NCBI GenBank assembly: GCA_002344345.1
Contig: DDTL01000022.1
Location: 1-27,151, forward strand
Source of the DNA: Saprospiraceae bacterium UBA2365
GTDB lineage: Bacteria; Bacteroidota; Bacteroidia; Chitinophagales; Saprospiraceae
DNA length: 27,151 nucleotides
Direction of reading: 5' to 3'
Shown here: in pieces, positions 15,121-23,276 of the stretch
How the letters are laid out: each line of letters starts with the position of its first letter
Numbering within the stretch: the stretch's first letter is position 1
Position numbers and translations under genes: made by a program
Notes under the pieces: model-generated
The model's database searches: none
What the model was told of the DNA's origin: nothing
The model's input: the letters and a program-made list of their open reading frames with translations, nothing else

Positions 15121-16100
15121 CTTATGGAATTTCGTCTTTTTTGGTTGTCAAAATCATATTGTATCCATTTTTCAATGCTCCAGCTTTCTACCAGTTCTAA
15201 TCTGTCTGCAGCCCATCCAAGATATTCGGAGGAAAGATCACATGCCAGCCATTTACGTTTTAGTTGTTCAGCGCAAACCGGCGTGGTTCCGGAGCCACAA
15301 AATGGATCCAGTACTGTGTCACCGATATTGGAAGATGAGAGTATAATTTTTCTAAGTAATTCTTCTGGTTTTTGAGTTGGGTGAGGTGTTTTTTCATGCA
15401 TGCCGTTACATGTTGTAGGTATTTCATAGATGTCCTGAGGGATTGAAAGGACATCTTTTGGTTTAGCGCCCAGAGGGTTGGGAGTCCAGATTTTATTTTC
15501 ATTTTTCCCATTTCCATATTGACTGGATTCAGCCTGGGGATGATCAGGATATTTTAGCGTATGATTTCCATAAGGGATTCTGATTGCATCCAAATTGAAT
15601 GTGAAGTTTTTACTTTTTCTAAAATGTAAAATACTTTCATGACTTCTACCCCAGTCTTTTCCCAGATTGGCTTTATTTTTATAATGCCAGATGATCCACC
15701 TGCATGAGTTAAATAATTTCGATGCCGGATGTTTAAGGTCTGCAAGGATTTCAGAAAAACCACAAATAAATAGCGAACCTGTAGGTTTAAGTACTCTTGC
15801 AGCTTCTTCAATCCATTTCATTGAAAATCGGATATATTCTTCCTGACTTTGAAAATTATCCCAATCAGCTTTTTTGATATTGTATGGTGGGTCTGCAAAA
15901 ATTAAATCTATAGAATTGTCAGCCAAAGTTTTCAGCCATTCAATACTATCTCCATGGATTAATTCGCCATTGGGATGTTCATAGAATAGGGTAGGATAGG
16001 AATTGTTTTCATTTATATCATGTTCAATTTTTCTACCTTTTAATTGAATTTGACCAAAAAAGACAGGTAGGGACGTGTTTCTAGTCATAGTTTTACTCAT
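15117..16100 (-). CDS. Beta-class DNA methyltransferase (N6-adenine or N4-cytosine)
   Basis: A 327-residue modification methylase. Motif IV DPPY (residues 70-73) comes before the AdoMet-binding motif I DPFCGSGTT (265-273), the order that defines the beta class. The preceding HPTQKPEELLRKII (240-253) is motif X. The target-recognition region lies between, about 150-235. It methylates the sites its partner endonuclease would cut. It overlaps the regulator gene by 8 nt upstream and the endonuclease gene by 4 nt downstream, so all three are probably one transcript. DPPY fits N6-adenine more often than N4-cytosine, but the base cannot be fixed here. Confidence 0.93.
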   Translation of the reverse strand: MSKTMTRNTSLPVFFGQIQLKGRKIEHDINENNSYPTLFYEHPNGELIHGDSIEWLKTLADNSIDLIFADPPYNIKKADWDNFQSQEEYIRFSMKWIEEAARVLKPTGSLFICGFSEILADLKHPASKLFNSCRWIIWHYKNKANLGKDWGRSHESILHFRKSKNFTFNLDAIRIPYGNHTLKYPDHPQAESSQYGNGKNENKIWTPNPLGAKPKDVLSIPQDIYEIPTTCNGMHEKTPHPTQKPEELLRKIILSSSNIGDTVLDPFCGSGTTPVCAEQLKRKWLACDLSSEYLGWAADRLELVESWSIEKWIQYDFDNQKRRNSIR

Positions 16101-16416
16101 TGCGCATAGTTTTTAGGTATGAAACTTTTTCTTCTGCCACTTTCAAAACGGTTAAATCTGCATTTTCATCCAGAATTTTATAGGCTATCTGATCGCTTAA
16201 AAACTCAAATAGCAATAATCTTTCTTCGATATTAAAGTATGTTGATACCTTTTTGATAAGCGTTTTTGTGGGTTGTCTTTGATTTTTTTCAATTTTTGCA
16301 AGAAGGGAAGGATCTATTTCAATGATAATAGCAAGTTCCCGCAGCGTCATACCTGCATTTTCCCTTAACTTCTTCAGACGCTCTCCGATTGTAGAATGAT
16401 TTAAAGATTGTATCAT
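16093..16416 (-). CDS. XRE-family controller of the R-M operon
   Basis: A 107-residue regulator. The XRE helix-turn-helix spans about 10-65 (IGERLKKLRENAGMTLRELA, then DPSLLAKIEKNQRQPTKTLI). The helical tail (about 65-107) probably dimerises. It is the first gene of a C-M-R operon and overlaps the methylase by 8 nt. Two identical 15-bp palindromes lie just upstream and cover both promoter boxes, so it very likely regulates its own transcription and that of both enzymes. ATG at 16416 is only about 10 nt from the predicted transcript start. Confidence 0.88.
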   Translation of the reverse strand: MIQSLNHSTIGERLKKLRENAGMTLRELAIIIEIDPSLLAKIEKNQRQPTKTLIKKVSTYFNIEERLLLFEFLSDQIAYKILDENADLTVLKVAEEKVSYLKTMRNE

Positions 16417-16418
16417 CA

Positions 16419-16472
16419 GGACAAATTTTGTCCAAAATTATAATTAAATAGTGAATTGGACAAATTTTGTCC
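16419..16472 (-). promoter_or_regulatory. Promoter and dual operator of the C-M-R operon
   Basis: GGACAAATTTTGTCC occurs twice, at 16419-16433 and 16458-16472, with 7-bp perfect arms around a central T and centres 39 bp apart. On the minus strand TTTG inside the upstream copy (complement of 16461-16464) is followed by exactly 20 nt and TAATTTTG (complement of 16433-16440), a consensus Bacteroidota promoter. The last G of the -7 box is the first base of the downstream operator. One operator therefore covers the -33 box and the other abuts the -7 box and start site. The remainder of 16473-16774 shows no gene. Confidence 0.75.
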
Positions 16473-16774
16473 TGTTTTTTAAATTTTTTACACAGATTTA
16501 TCCATATAAATTAATAAATCATGCCAAAATTACCAATAATTCATGAGCTGGTTACCCCATTCGGGATAAATAGAAAAAAGTATTGCTTTAAAGACTTTTG
16601 AATGATACCAATTGATCATTGACTGCTTTAAATTATTGAATTAAACCTTTGAGAAGAGGGAATATTACTACCGGTATATTTCCATGAAATATCTTCCCTG
16701 GAAAGTTGAATTCAGGCTGCTATCAAATGATTGAAGAGATCAGGAAAATTTTTCTTATGTTTAACTGACCCTTT

Positions 16775-18064
16775 TCAATTCAGTAGTTTAAGGTAGTATT
16801 CCATCACATCGCTCCAAAGATAATATGGAAATGCATAGCTTTTGATGGGGGGCACTTTAACTTCCACCTCGTTTTGAAGGAATTTTACAAGAATATCCTT
16901 TGATCCTTTCTTTTTGAAAAAAACCATCTGGATGTTAGCTCCCATTGGAGCCACTGTGAAATCGGACCAGGCTTTGTAAAAGTCTTCCGGTTCAGAAACG
17001 CTGTTATAGCAGTTCTCCAGGTGTAGTAACATGCTTAACGGTACAATATTACCATCATGTCCAAATCGCAAGGTTGCACCGGAAAGGTTGGATTCGATAT
17101 ATAGGTTAGCAGTCTCAACGATGTTTTTTAAAAGAGGTTTTGCATTTTCCATCATGATACCGCCATTTTCAGCAGCATTGGCATATTGCACATATAATCT
17201 GTAGTTCCTGCATTGCCACAAGCTGAACAACTCCTTTTTTTCGAATAGATCGTATAAAGTAATATCGGTTTCCATATTTTGGAGATTGCTGGCGATATTG
17301 AATAACTGCAACATAAACGTAACCGGGTTTTCATTTTCTGGTAGTGCAACGGTATTCGTAAAGAGAGCTGCCATCAATCTTTCCGGATGAATATTTTTTT
17401 TCTGGAATTCGTTATACCTGATTTTCCAACCGGGCCCACTCCTGAAACGTATTGCTTCATCTGTATGAAAATTTAAATACTCCATATGTTCAGGTTCTGC
17501 ATCTAAAGAGATATTCAGCCGGGGATTGAGCTCAGCCAATTTTCCACAGTAGTACTCCATACTGTGAATACAGCGGGGTACCGTTGTTGACACTCCTGTT
17601 ATTTTATTTCCATCACCGAAAACCTGTGTATATCTTGTAAACATTCTTGTGGCAATTGCTTTTTGCTGAGCTATGCCCAAAGGCGTCAATTCGCCACCTT
17701 TTCCAGCAGATTCTTCCCAGATAACTTTTAGTCGTTCATAGACATCCTTGCCGGTGCTGGTTAAATTATTGGACTGATCTGCCACCTTAAAAATATCCAA
17801 AATCTGTTTATATTCATCATCCTCGACCAGGTAACGCGAGCCATGCCTTCCGAAATGACTGATATAAAAGGGGTAAAATCCTTCAGGATATGGTGCTGCA
17901 GGGCCAACATGTCTTTCAGGATAAACATATTGAACACCTCCGGATTTTTCCGGATTTTCGTATATTTCCTGAAAGGATGTTTGACCCTTTAGAACCGTGA
18001 TAAATGAAAATGTTAATATGAACCAGAGAAAAAACTCCTTTATAATATGGATATTGTTTTCCAC
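16775..18064 (-). CDS. Secreted histidine acid phosphatase (branch 2; MINPP/phytase-like)
   Basis: A 429-residue exported phosphatase. The N-terminal hydrophobic segment (about 10-27, ending KGQ) is a signal sequence. The phosphate-binding motif SHFGRHGSRY (R73, H74, R77; H74 is the phospho-accepting His) and the proton-donor motif FGHDGNI (H336, D337) define branch 2 of the histidine phosphatase superfamily. PMGANIQMVF near 373 is also typical. Bacteroidota members include inositol-polyphosphate phosphatases; phytate or another phospho-ester is a likely substrate but is not proven. It follows susD in the same direction, separated by 345 bp of MITE-like repeats, so it may be the enzyme of that uptake locus. 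Confidence 0.9.
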   Translation of the reverse strand: MENNIHIIKEFFLWFILTFSFITVLKGQTSFQEIYENPEKSGGVQYVYPERHVGPAAPYPEGFYPFYISHFGRHGSRYLVEDDEYKQILDIFKVADQSNNLTSTGKDVYERLKVIWEESAGKGGELTPLGIAQQKAIATRMFTRYTQVFGDGNKITGVSTTVPRCIHSMEYYCGKLAELNPRLNISLDAEPEHMEYLNFHTDEAIRFRSGPGWKIRYNEFQKKNIHPERLMAALFTNTVALPENENPVTFMLQLFNIASNLQNMETDITLYDLFEKKELFSLWQCRNYRLYVQYANAAENGGIMMENAKPLLKNIVETANLYIESNLSGATLRFGHDGNIVPLSMLLHLENCYNSVSEPEDFYKAWSDFTVAPMGANIQMVFFKKKGSKDILVKFLQNEVEVKVPPIKSYAFPYYLWSDVMEYYLKLLN

Positions 18065-18106
18065 TAAAATTACTATTTTAATGTTTTAAGAAATTGGACA
18101 AAAGAC

Positions 18107-18263
18107 AATATTGAGTCTGCTCTGAAAAGTAAATTTAGCCACGAATCCACGATTAATAACGAATCACTCAAATAATTTTTAATTGTTATTTTGTGTATTA
18201 TAAATTATAATAATATGTATTACAACCATAGTAATTGGGACTTTTCGGAGAAGACTCAATATT
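18107..18263. mobile_element. MITE-like element with 24-bp inverted ends
   Basis: The ends 18107-18130 (AATATTGAGTCTGCTC...) and 18240-18263 (...GAAGACTCAATATT) are inverted repeats matching at 22 of 24 positions. The 109 bp between them are AT-rich with no coding frame. No transposase is present, so movement would depend on one elsewhere. It lies in the 345-bp gap between susD and the phosphatase gene. Confidence 0.55.
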
Positions 18264-18383
18264 AAAAAGTCCGCTCCTAAAAGTCTGTATTAAAAAATCT
18301 ATGGCATTTAATGTTTGTTCAAGTCAAAGAGGATTTCTGAACAGAATTACAATCTACAAACTTCCGGGAGCAGACTCAATTTT
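18264..18383. mobile_element. Second, degenerate copy of the MITE-like element
   Basis: Immediately after the first element, AAAGTCCGCTCCTAAAAGTC (about 18266-18285) resembles its left end. ACTTCCGGGAGCAGACTCAA (18360-18379) resembles its right end, with about five changes over 24 positions. The interior is shorter and unrelated by eye. It ends 27 nt before the susD stop codon region. Confidence 0.4.
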
Positions 18384-18409
18384 CCATAAAAACTATTTTC
18401 AGTCTTGAA

Positions 18410-20086
18410 TTATTTAAAATCCGGATTTTGTGTCAAATTTGGATTCACTGTGAATTCTTCCTGCGGAATAGGAAACAATTTGAACTTGTCATCCACGTCT
18501 TTTCCGATATAATTTCCGGCGGCTCCGTTACTTCCTTTCCAGTCCCAATTGTATCCTTTGGTGAATTTTCCAAAACGGATCAGATCCGTACGTCTTACCA
18601 GTTCAGTGTGCAGTTCCCGGGCGCGTTCATCCAGAATGAAATCCAGTGTCAGTTCATTGTCCGTGATTGCCCCCGAAGTTGCATTTCCATATTTACCAGA
18701 AAGATATGCTCTTTCACGAATTTCATTGACAAAATTTAAAGCTTCACCTCGGGACCCACTGGCTCCGCGAAGAATTGATTCAGCAGCCATCAGATATGCG
18801 TCGGCAGTACGGAACATTGGATAATCAATTGTACAATAAGTTGTTCCGTTAGGTGATAAGGGTTGGCGATCCTTTGTGAAATTTCTCCATTTCAGGGTGG
18901 CATATCCGTTTAAAAAATCATTCTTCAGGGCACTGCCTGCTATCCAGGTTTCTTTGGTGTGGTTAACAGTATAGAATTGAGCACGCTTATCTTTCTTGTT
19001 ATCTCCCCATGGGTCTGAAGGATTATAGACCTGATCAGTGACCTCAAATTTATCAACGAATTGGGTTTTAAGCCGTGCATTACCCCATGCCTCAGCCATC
19101 CCGGTGATCGGTCTCATATTTCCGTCTGCCAAAGCTTTGATCAGGAAATTGGTACCTCCATAGCTTTTGGTATTCTCCAGGTCCTGTGGTAACACCCAAA
19201 TGATTTCTTTACAGGTGTTATTGTCTGCAAGAAAGATGTGCCGGTAATCGGAAGCCAAAGGATATTTTCCGCTGTCTATAACTTTTTTGGCATATTGGTA
19301 TGCTTTTTCATATTCATTTTTACCCACCCATGAGTTTGCATTCAGATATATCCTTGACAGTAAAAACCATGCAGCAACCTGGTCAACTCTCCCATATTCA
19401 TTTTCACCTGGAGCCTTTAACAATTTAGCGACATCTTCTGCCTCTGATACAGCATAATTATAGATCTGCTCACGTGTTCTTTGTTCGGGTATGATACCAG
19501 GTAACATAGATTCGTCAATAAATGGTGTTGAACCGAACAAATCACAAAGCATACTGTATGCATAAGCACGGATAAAGCGGGCCTCTGCACGGAAATACGG
19601 AATATCATTCTTTAAAGCGTCATAAAGTCCCCTGTCGTTTAATTTTTCGTCAGTTGATTCCCGGAGGAATTCATTGCAATATGCAATTGTCATGAAAAGA
19701 CGGTAGTAGGAGAACCGGGTTATCTGAGTACCGGCATTCCATGTCATGAATAGGTAGTCCCGGCTGCCCTGGGATGATCCTGAATGGAATAGTAATTCAT
19801 CAGTAGTACATTCCTGCAAATAGAGAACCGCGCGTGTATAACAACTATATCCCTCATCCATTCCGACAAGGTCCGGATTTCCACTAGGTCCTTGCTGTCC
19901 ACTTAAGATTAGTGAACCATAACATTTTGCCAAAACACCTTTATAAGCTGCAGCAGAAACATACACCTTATCACTGGTAAGTATTTTCTCATTCAAGGGC
20001 AATGTGTTCAGATCATCAAGACAGGACTGAAACAATACCAAAGAACCAACGATGAGAATTGATTGTATGAAGATTTTAATTTTCAT
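18410..20086 (-). CDS. SusD/RagB-family substrate-binding lipoprotein
   Basis: A 558-residue SusD-like protein. The signal peptide ends in lipobox FQSC with Cys22, so it is a surface lipoprotein that caps its SusC partner. Family features are the N-terminal LDDLNTLPLNEKILTSDKVY, the TPR-like helices (AEARFIRAYAYSMLCDLFGSTPF), NYAVSEAEDVAKLL, and the C-terminal ILDERARELHTELVRRTDLIRFGKF block and LFPIPQEEF, close to the stop. It follows susC after 41 nt, so the two are co-transcribed. The ligand cannot be read from the sequence; the neighbouring phosphatase hints at a phosphorylated compound. Confidence 0.96.
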   Translation of the reverse strand: MKIKIFIQSILIVGSLVLFQSCLDDLNTLPLNEKILTSDKVYVSAAAYKGVLAKCYGSLILSGQQGPSGNPDLVGMDEGYSCYTRAVLYLQECTTDELLFHSGSSQGSRDYLFMTWNAGTQITRFSYYRLFMTIAYCNEFLRESTDEKLNDRGLYDALKNDIPYFRAEARFIRAYAYSMLCDLFGSTPFIDESMLPGIIPEQRTREQIYNYAVSEAEDVAKLLKAPGENEYGRVDQVAAWFLLSRIYLNANSWVGKNEYEKAYQYAKKVIDSGKYPLASDYRHIFLADNNTCKEIIWVLPQDLENTKSYGGTNFLIKALADGNMRPITGMAEAWGNARLKTQFVDKFEVTDQVYNPSDPWGDNKKDKRAQFYTVNHTKETWIAGSALKNDFLNGYATLKWRNFTKDRQPLSPNGTTYCTIDYPMFRTADAYLMAAESILRGASGSRGEALNFVNEIRERAYLSGKYGNATSGAITDNELTLDFILDERARELHTELVRRTDLIRFGKFTKGYNWDWKGSNGAAGNYIGKDVDDKFKLFPIPQEEFTVNPNLTQNPDFK

Positions 20087-20127
20087 AAGTTTATTTTTAT
20101 AGAATTACATGTTGATTTAAGAACTAA

Positions 20128-23088
20128 TTAAAAATTTACATTAATTGACACCGTATAAATCTTTGGACGCTGATAGATTGAATTATCAATACCGTTATAA
20201 ATTTCAGGATCAACTCCTGAATATTTTGTGAATAGTGCCACATTTTGTGCATTAAATGCTATTCTCAGTGGACTGTTCCGGGCATTCCCCAACTTCTTAA
20301 TCGTATATCCCAATGAGATATTATCCAACCGGAAAAAGGAACCATCTTCCAGGAACAAATCTGAAAAATATTGTTCCTGTTTAAATTCACGATCCAATGC
20401 CTGATGTGAAATATTACTGGAAACGCCTTCGGAACTGATCATTGATGCGATTGATTGTTTGGCTTCCTGGTAATTAAATACATAATTTCCGAAACTGCCA
20501 TGTCCACTGAGACCAAGATCCCACTGCCTGAAACGGAACCTCGTGGATATTCCGTAGAAATAAGGAACCCTCGAACTTTTACCTGTGATGTATTTATTGG
20601 CATCGGTTTGAACATCCGTTATTGTTCCGTCTTTAGCAATGTATTTTCCTTCAATTGGTTTGCCATTTTCATCATAAGCCTGGCTTAATAGGAAGAAGGT
20701 ATTTGGCATCTCTCCAACCTTGTGTATTTGATAAGATCTGCGGGTTTCAGTGCCTGTATTTACCCAGCTGTCCTCTCTGTCAATTACATTCAGTTTAGTG
20801 ATAATTGATCTGCTATAAGTGAAATTTCCATTTAATATCCATTCCCAGGTAGATGTTTTAACGGGCACCAGGTTTAATCCAAGTTCTACACCATGTCCCT
20901 CCATATTTCCAATATTAGTGGAAAAGCTGTTTGTAAAATTACTACCGGCAGGAATAAATATTTCATTAAGCAAGTTGAAGGTGTATCGCTTAAAAACATC
21001 AATGGTTCCTGAAATCCGATTATTCAAAAAACCATAGTCAATACCTGCATTGTAAGTCGTGGTAGTTTCCCATTTTATGTTCGGATCATATCCATTGGGT
21101 CTATACATGTTTACCCATTCATTTCCAAAAAGATAACGGACATCATTGGTTGAAATGGAATATGTTCCAAGGTATGGATGGTAACCGCCAATATCCTGCT
21201 GACCTGTCTGTCCGTAACTGATCCTGATTTTCAGATCGGAAAGAAAATCAATATTTTTAAATAATTTTTCTTCTGTCAGACGGTAAGCCAACGCCAAAGA
21301 CGGGAAATAACCCCAATGGTTCTGAGGTGCAAACCGTGAAGTCGCATCAGCCCGGAAAGATGCAGTTAGCAGTAATTTTTGCATATATGCATAATTCAAT
21401 CTTCCAAAGAAAGAAAGAAGATATAAATGGTCCTGATCCGGATCAGAGTTATCAACAACATCTTTTACAATGGTTTCGGAATCATGGTGATACCAGAATC
21501 TTTGCCATTCGTAACCCGCCATGGCTGAGATATTATTTTTTGAGTTGATATCTTTTGCATAGCTCAATAAAGAATTGAACAGATAATTCTTATTAGCATT
21601 TTCGGACCAATACACCTTTCCTCTTCCATCGTTCCTGTTGCCCGTATACATTGAAGGAGCTTTATCCGGAACCATCTCATCATATCTTCTGTTGATCACA
21701 TCATAACCAAAACTTACCTTCATACTCAGATCTTCGAAGTTATGAACTTTATAATTCAATGCAAAATTTCCAATTGAACGCTTAATATTACCTTCTTTTT
21801 CAATAAGTTCAAGGTCGGAAACAGGATTGCTTGATGCGAGGTTTATAGGGGTGCCGTTTTTATTCAACCACATATAATATCCCAGACCCATATCATCGGG
21901 ATAAGTCTGAAAAATAGGCCTTGTAGGATCAAAATAAGTAGCTGCACTGATTACGCCGGTTGAGCCAGGAATATTGTTTTCCAGGCTACCTTTCAATATC
22001 AGGTCAATTGTTAAGTGGTTTTTGAAAAAACTGGGTGACAAAGCTATGTCGCCATTAAACCGCTTGTAATTGTTATATTTTAGTGTCCCGTTCTGATTGA
22101 GATGGCCAAAAGAAATTCGATATGGAATATCCAGTGTGTTTCCTGAAACTGACAAATTATGATCCATTCCCAGACCGGTCTGATAAATCTCTTTCTGCCA
22201 ATCCGTACTTTCGTTGCCCAATTCAAAACCGGATGGAATATTTGCTTTTTCGTTAAAAGCCTGTCGGTATTCTTCGGCTGTCAAAACATCATAATATCCT
22301 GGCAATTTCGTTGCAGAGAAATTGGAAACATAGTTTATTTTGATTTTTGATGGTGTAGCACTACCTCTTTTTGTATTGATGATGATGACACCATTGGAAG
22401 CCCTGGAACCATAAATTGCCGTAGCGGAGGCGTCCTTAAGTACTGTAAAGGACTCGATGTCATTAGGGTTGATAGAGCTTAACGGGGAACTGGTTGCTGC
22501 AGGTATTCCATCAATTACGATTAAAGGGTCATTTGATGCAGAAAGTGAGGCACCCATGCGGATACGGATAGTACCTATACTTCCCGGAGAACCATCACCC
22601 GGAACAATGTTAACACCTGCAATTTTGCCGATCAAGGCATCCTGAGCGGTCATGCGCATTCCCCTGTTCAGTTCATCTGGTTTAATTGTTGTTAAAGAGC
22701 CTGTAACATCTCCTTTTTTAACTTGTCCGTACCCGATGATCACAACCTCATCCAGCAATTTGACTTCTTCTGCCAAAATTACCTTTAAACCTGTTTCATA
22801 ATTCTGAACTAAAAATTTTTGGGTTAGAAAGCCCAAAAATGAAATCTCAAGTGTATCGTTTTCAGGTGCATTAAGCATGAATTTCCCATTGATATCGCTA
22901 ATTGTTCCATTACTCGTGCTTTTTGAAATAATGGATGCACCAATAATCGCTTCCCCACGAGTATCTTGTACATAACCCGCGATCGATATCATTTTAACAT
23001 TTTGTGCGTTAAGAGCAAAAAAGTTAAATATCACGGCTAAAGCCAACAGGGTAATCCGCCTCAGAATTTTTGTAAATATTATTACCAT
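20128..23088 (-). CDS. SusC/RagA-family TonB-dependent outer membrane transporter
   Basis: A 986-residue transporter. Signal peptide 1-28 (ends FALNAQ). Residues 35-108 are the carboxypeptidase D regulatory-like domain (GYVQDTRGEAIIGASI, SFLGFLTQ). LDEVVIIGYGQVKKGDVTGSL (112-131) is the characteristic TonB-box region. The plug runs to about 245 and ends with DASATAIYGSRASNGVIIINTKRG, a family signature. The rest is the beta-barrel, which ends in the aromatic strand VSINVNF. No STN domain is seen, so signalling through an anti-sigma factor is not expected; the adjacent TPR/HTH regulator is the likelier control. It pairs with the SusD downstream. Confidence 0.97.
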   Translation of the reverse strand: MVIIFTKILRRITLLALAVIFNFFALNAQNVKMISIAGYVQDTRGEAIIGASIISKSTSNGTISDINGKFMLNAPENDTLEISFLGFLTQKFLVQNYETGLKVILAEEVKLLDEVVIIGYGQVKKGDVTGSLTTIKPDELNRGMRMTAQDALIGKIAGVNIVPGDGSPGSIGTIRIRMGASLSASNDPLIVIDGIPAATSSPLSSINPNDIESFTVLKDASATAIYGSRASNGVIIINTKRGSATPSKIKINYVSNFSATKLPGYYDVLTAEEYRQAFNEKANIPSGFELGNESTDWQKEIYQTGLGMDHNLSVSGNTLDIPYRISFGHLNQNGTLKYNNYKRFNGDIALSPSFFKNHLTIDLILKGSLENNIPGSTGVISAATYFDPTRPIFQTYPDDMGLGYYMWLNKNGTPINLASSNPVSDLELIEKEGNIKRSIGNFALNYKVHNFEDLSMKVSFGYDVINRRYDEMVPDKAPSMYTGNRNDGRGKVYWSENANKNYLFNSLLSYAKDINSKNNISAMAGYEWQRFWYHHDSETIVKDVVDNSDPDQDHLYLLSFFGRLNYAYMQKLLLTASFRADATSRFAPQNHWGYFPSLALAYRLTEEKLFKNIDFLSDLKIRISYGQTGQQDIGGYHPYLGTYSISTNDVRYLFGNEWVNMYRPNGYDPNIKWETTTTYNAGIDYGFLNNRISGTIDVFKRYTFNLLNEIFIPAGSNFTNSFSTNIGNMEGHGVELGLNLVPVKTSTWEWILNGNFTYSRSIITKLNVIDREDSWVNTGTETRRSYQIHKVGEMPNTFFLLSQAYDENGKPIEGKYIAKDGTITDVQTDANKYITGKSSRVPYFYGISTRFRFRQWDLGLSGHGSFGNYVFNYQEAKQSIASMISSEGVSSNISHQALDREFKQEQYFSDLFLEDGSFFRLDNISLGYTIKKLGNARNSPLRIAFNAQNVALFTKYSGVDPEIYNGIDNSIYQRPKIYTVSINVNF

Positions 23089-23109
23089 GATTTAAATAAT
23101 TAGTTTATG

Positions 23110-23117
23110 CAAAGATA
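23110..23117 (-). promoter_or_regulatory. -7 promoter element of susC
   Basis: Minus-strand TATCTTTG, an exact TAnnTTTG match, 22 nt before the susC ATG. There is no TTTG 19-20 nt further upstream; the nearest is 13 nt away within GCAGTTTGC (23131-23139). A poor -33 box fits a promoter that needs an activator. The related blocks GCAGTTTGC and GTGCAGTTATC could be an activator site, which is speculative. Confidence 0.5.
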
Positions 23118-23162
23118 ACTGCACTTTTAGCAAACTGCGCCTTCAGGTAGACTGCCTGGGTA

Positions 23163-23208
23163 GATTAAAAAACTATAGAATATCTTGTTAAATAACAGAT
23201 ATTCTATA
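23163..23208 (-). terminator. Intrinsic terminator of the regulator gene
   Basis: TATAGAATATC (23174-23184) and GATATTCTATA (23198-23208) are perfect 11-bp arms, and TGTTA/TAACA extends the stem inward with one bulged base. On the minus strand the hairpin is followed directly by GTTTTTTAATC. It lies between the regulator stop (23277) and the susC promoter, so it should separate regulator and transporter transcription. Confidence 0.75.
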
Positions 23209-23276
23209 AGTTATAAAATTTAAAAAAGATATAAAAAGTAGGTATTTCCTTTGTGTTAAGGAGAGTGATCCTGCTT

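Noticed and set aside
23174..23208. Riboswitch upstream of susC
   Set aside because: A single uninterrupted hairpin with a T-run placed before the susC promoter box is better explained as the terminator of the preceding gene.
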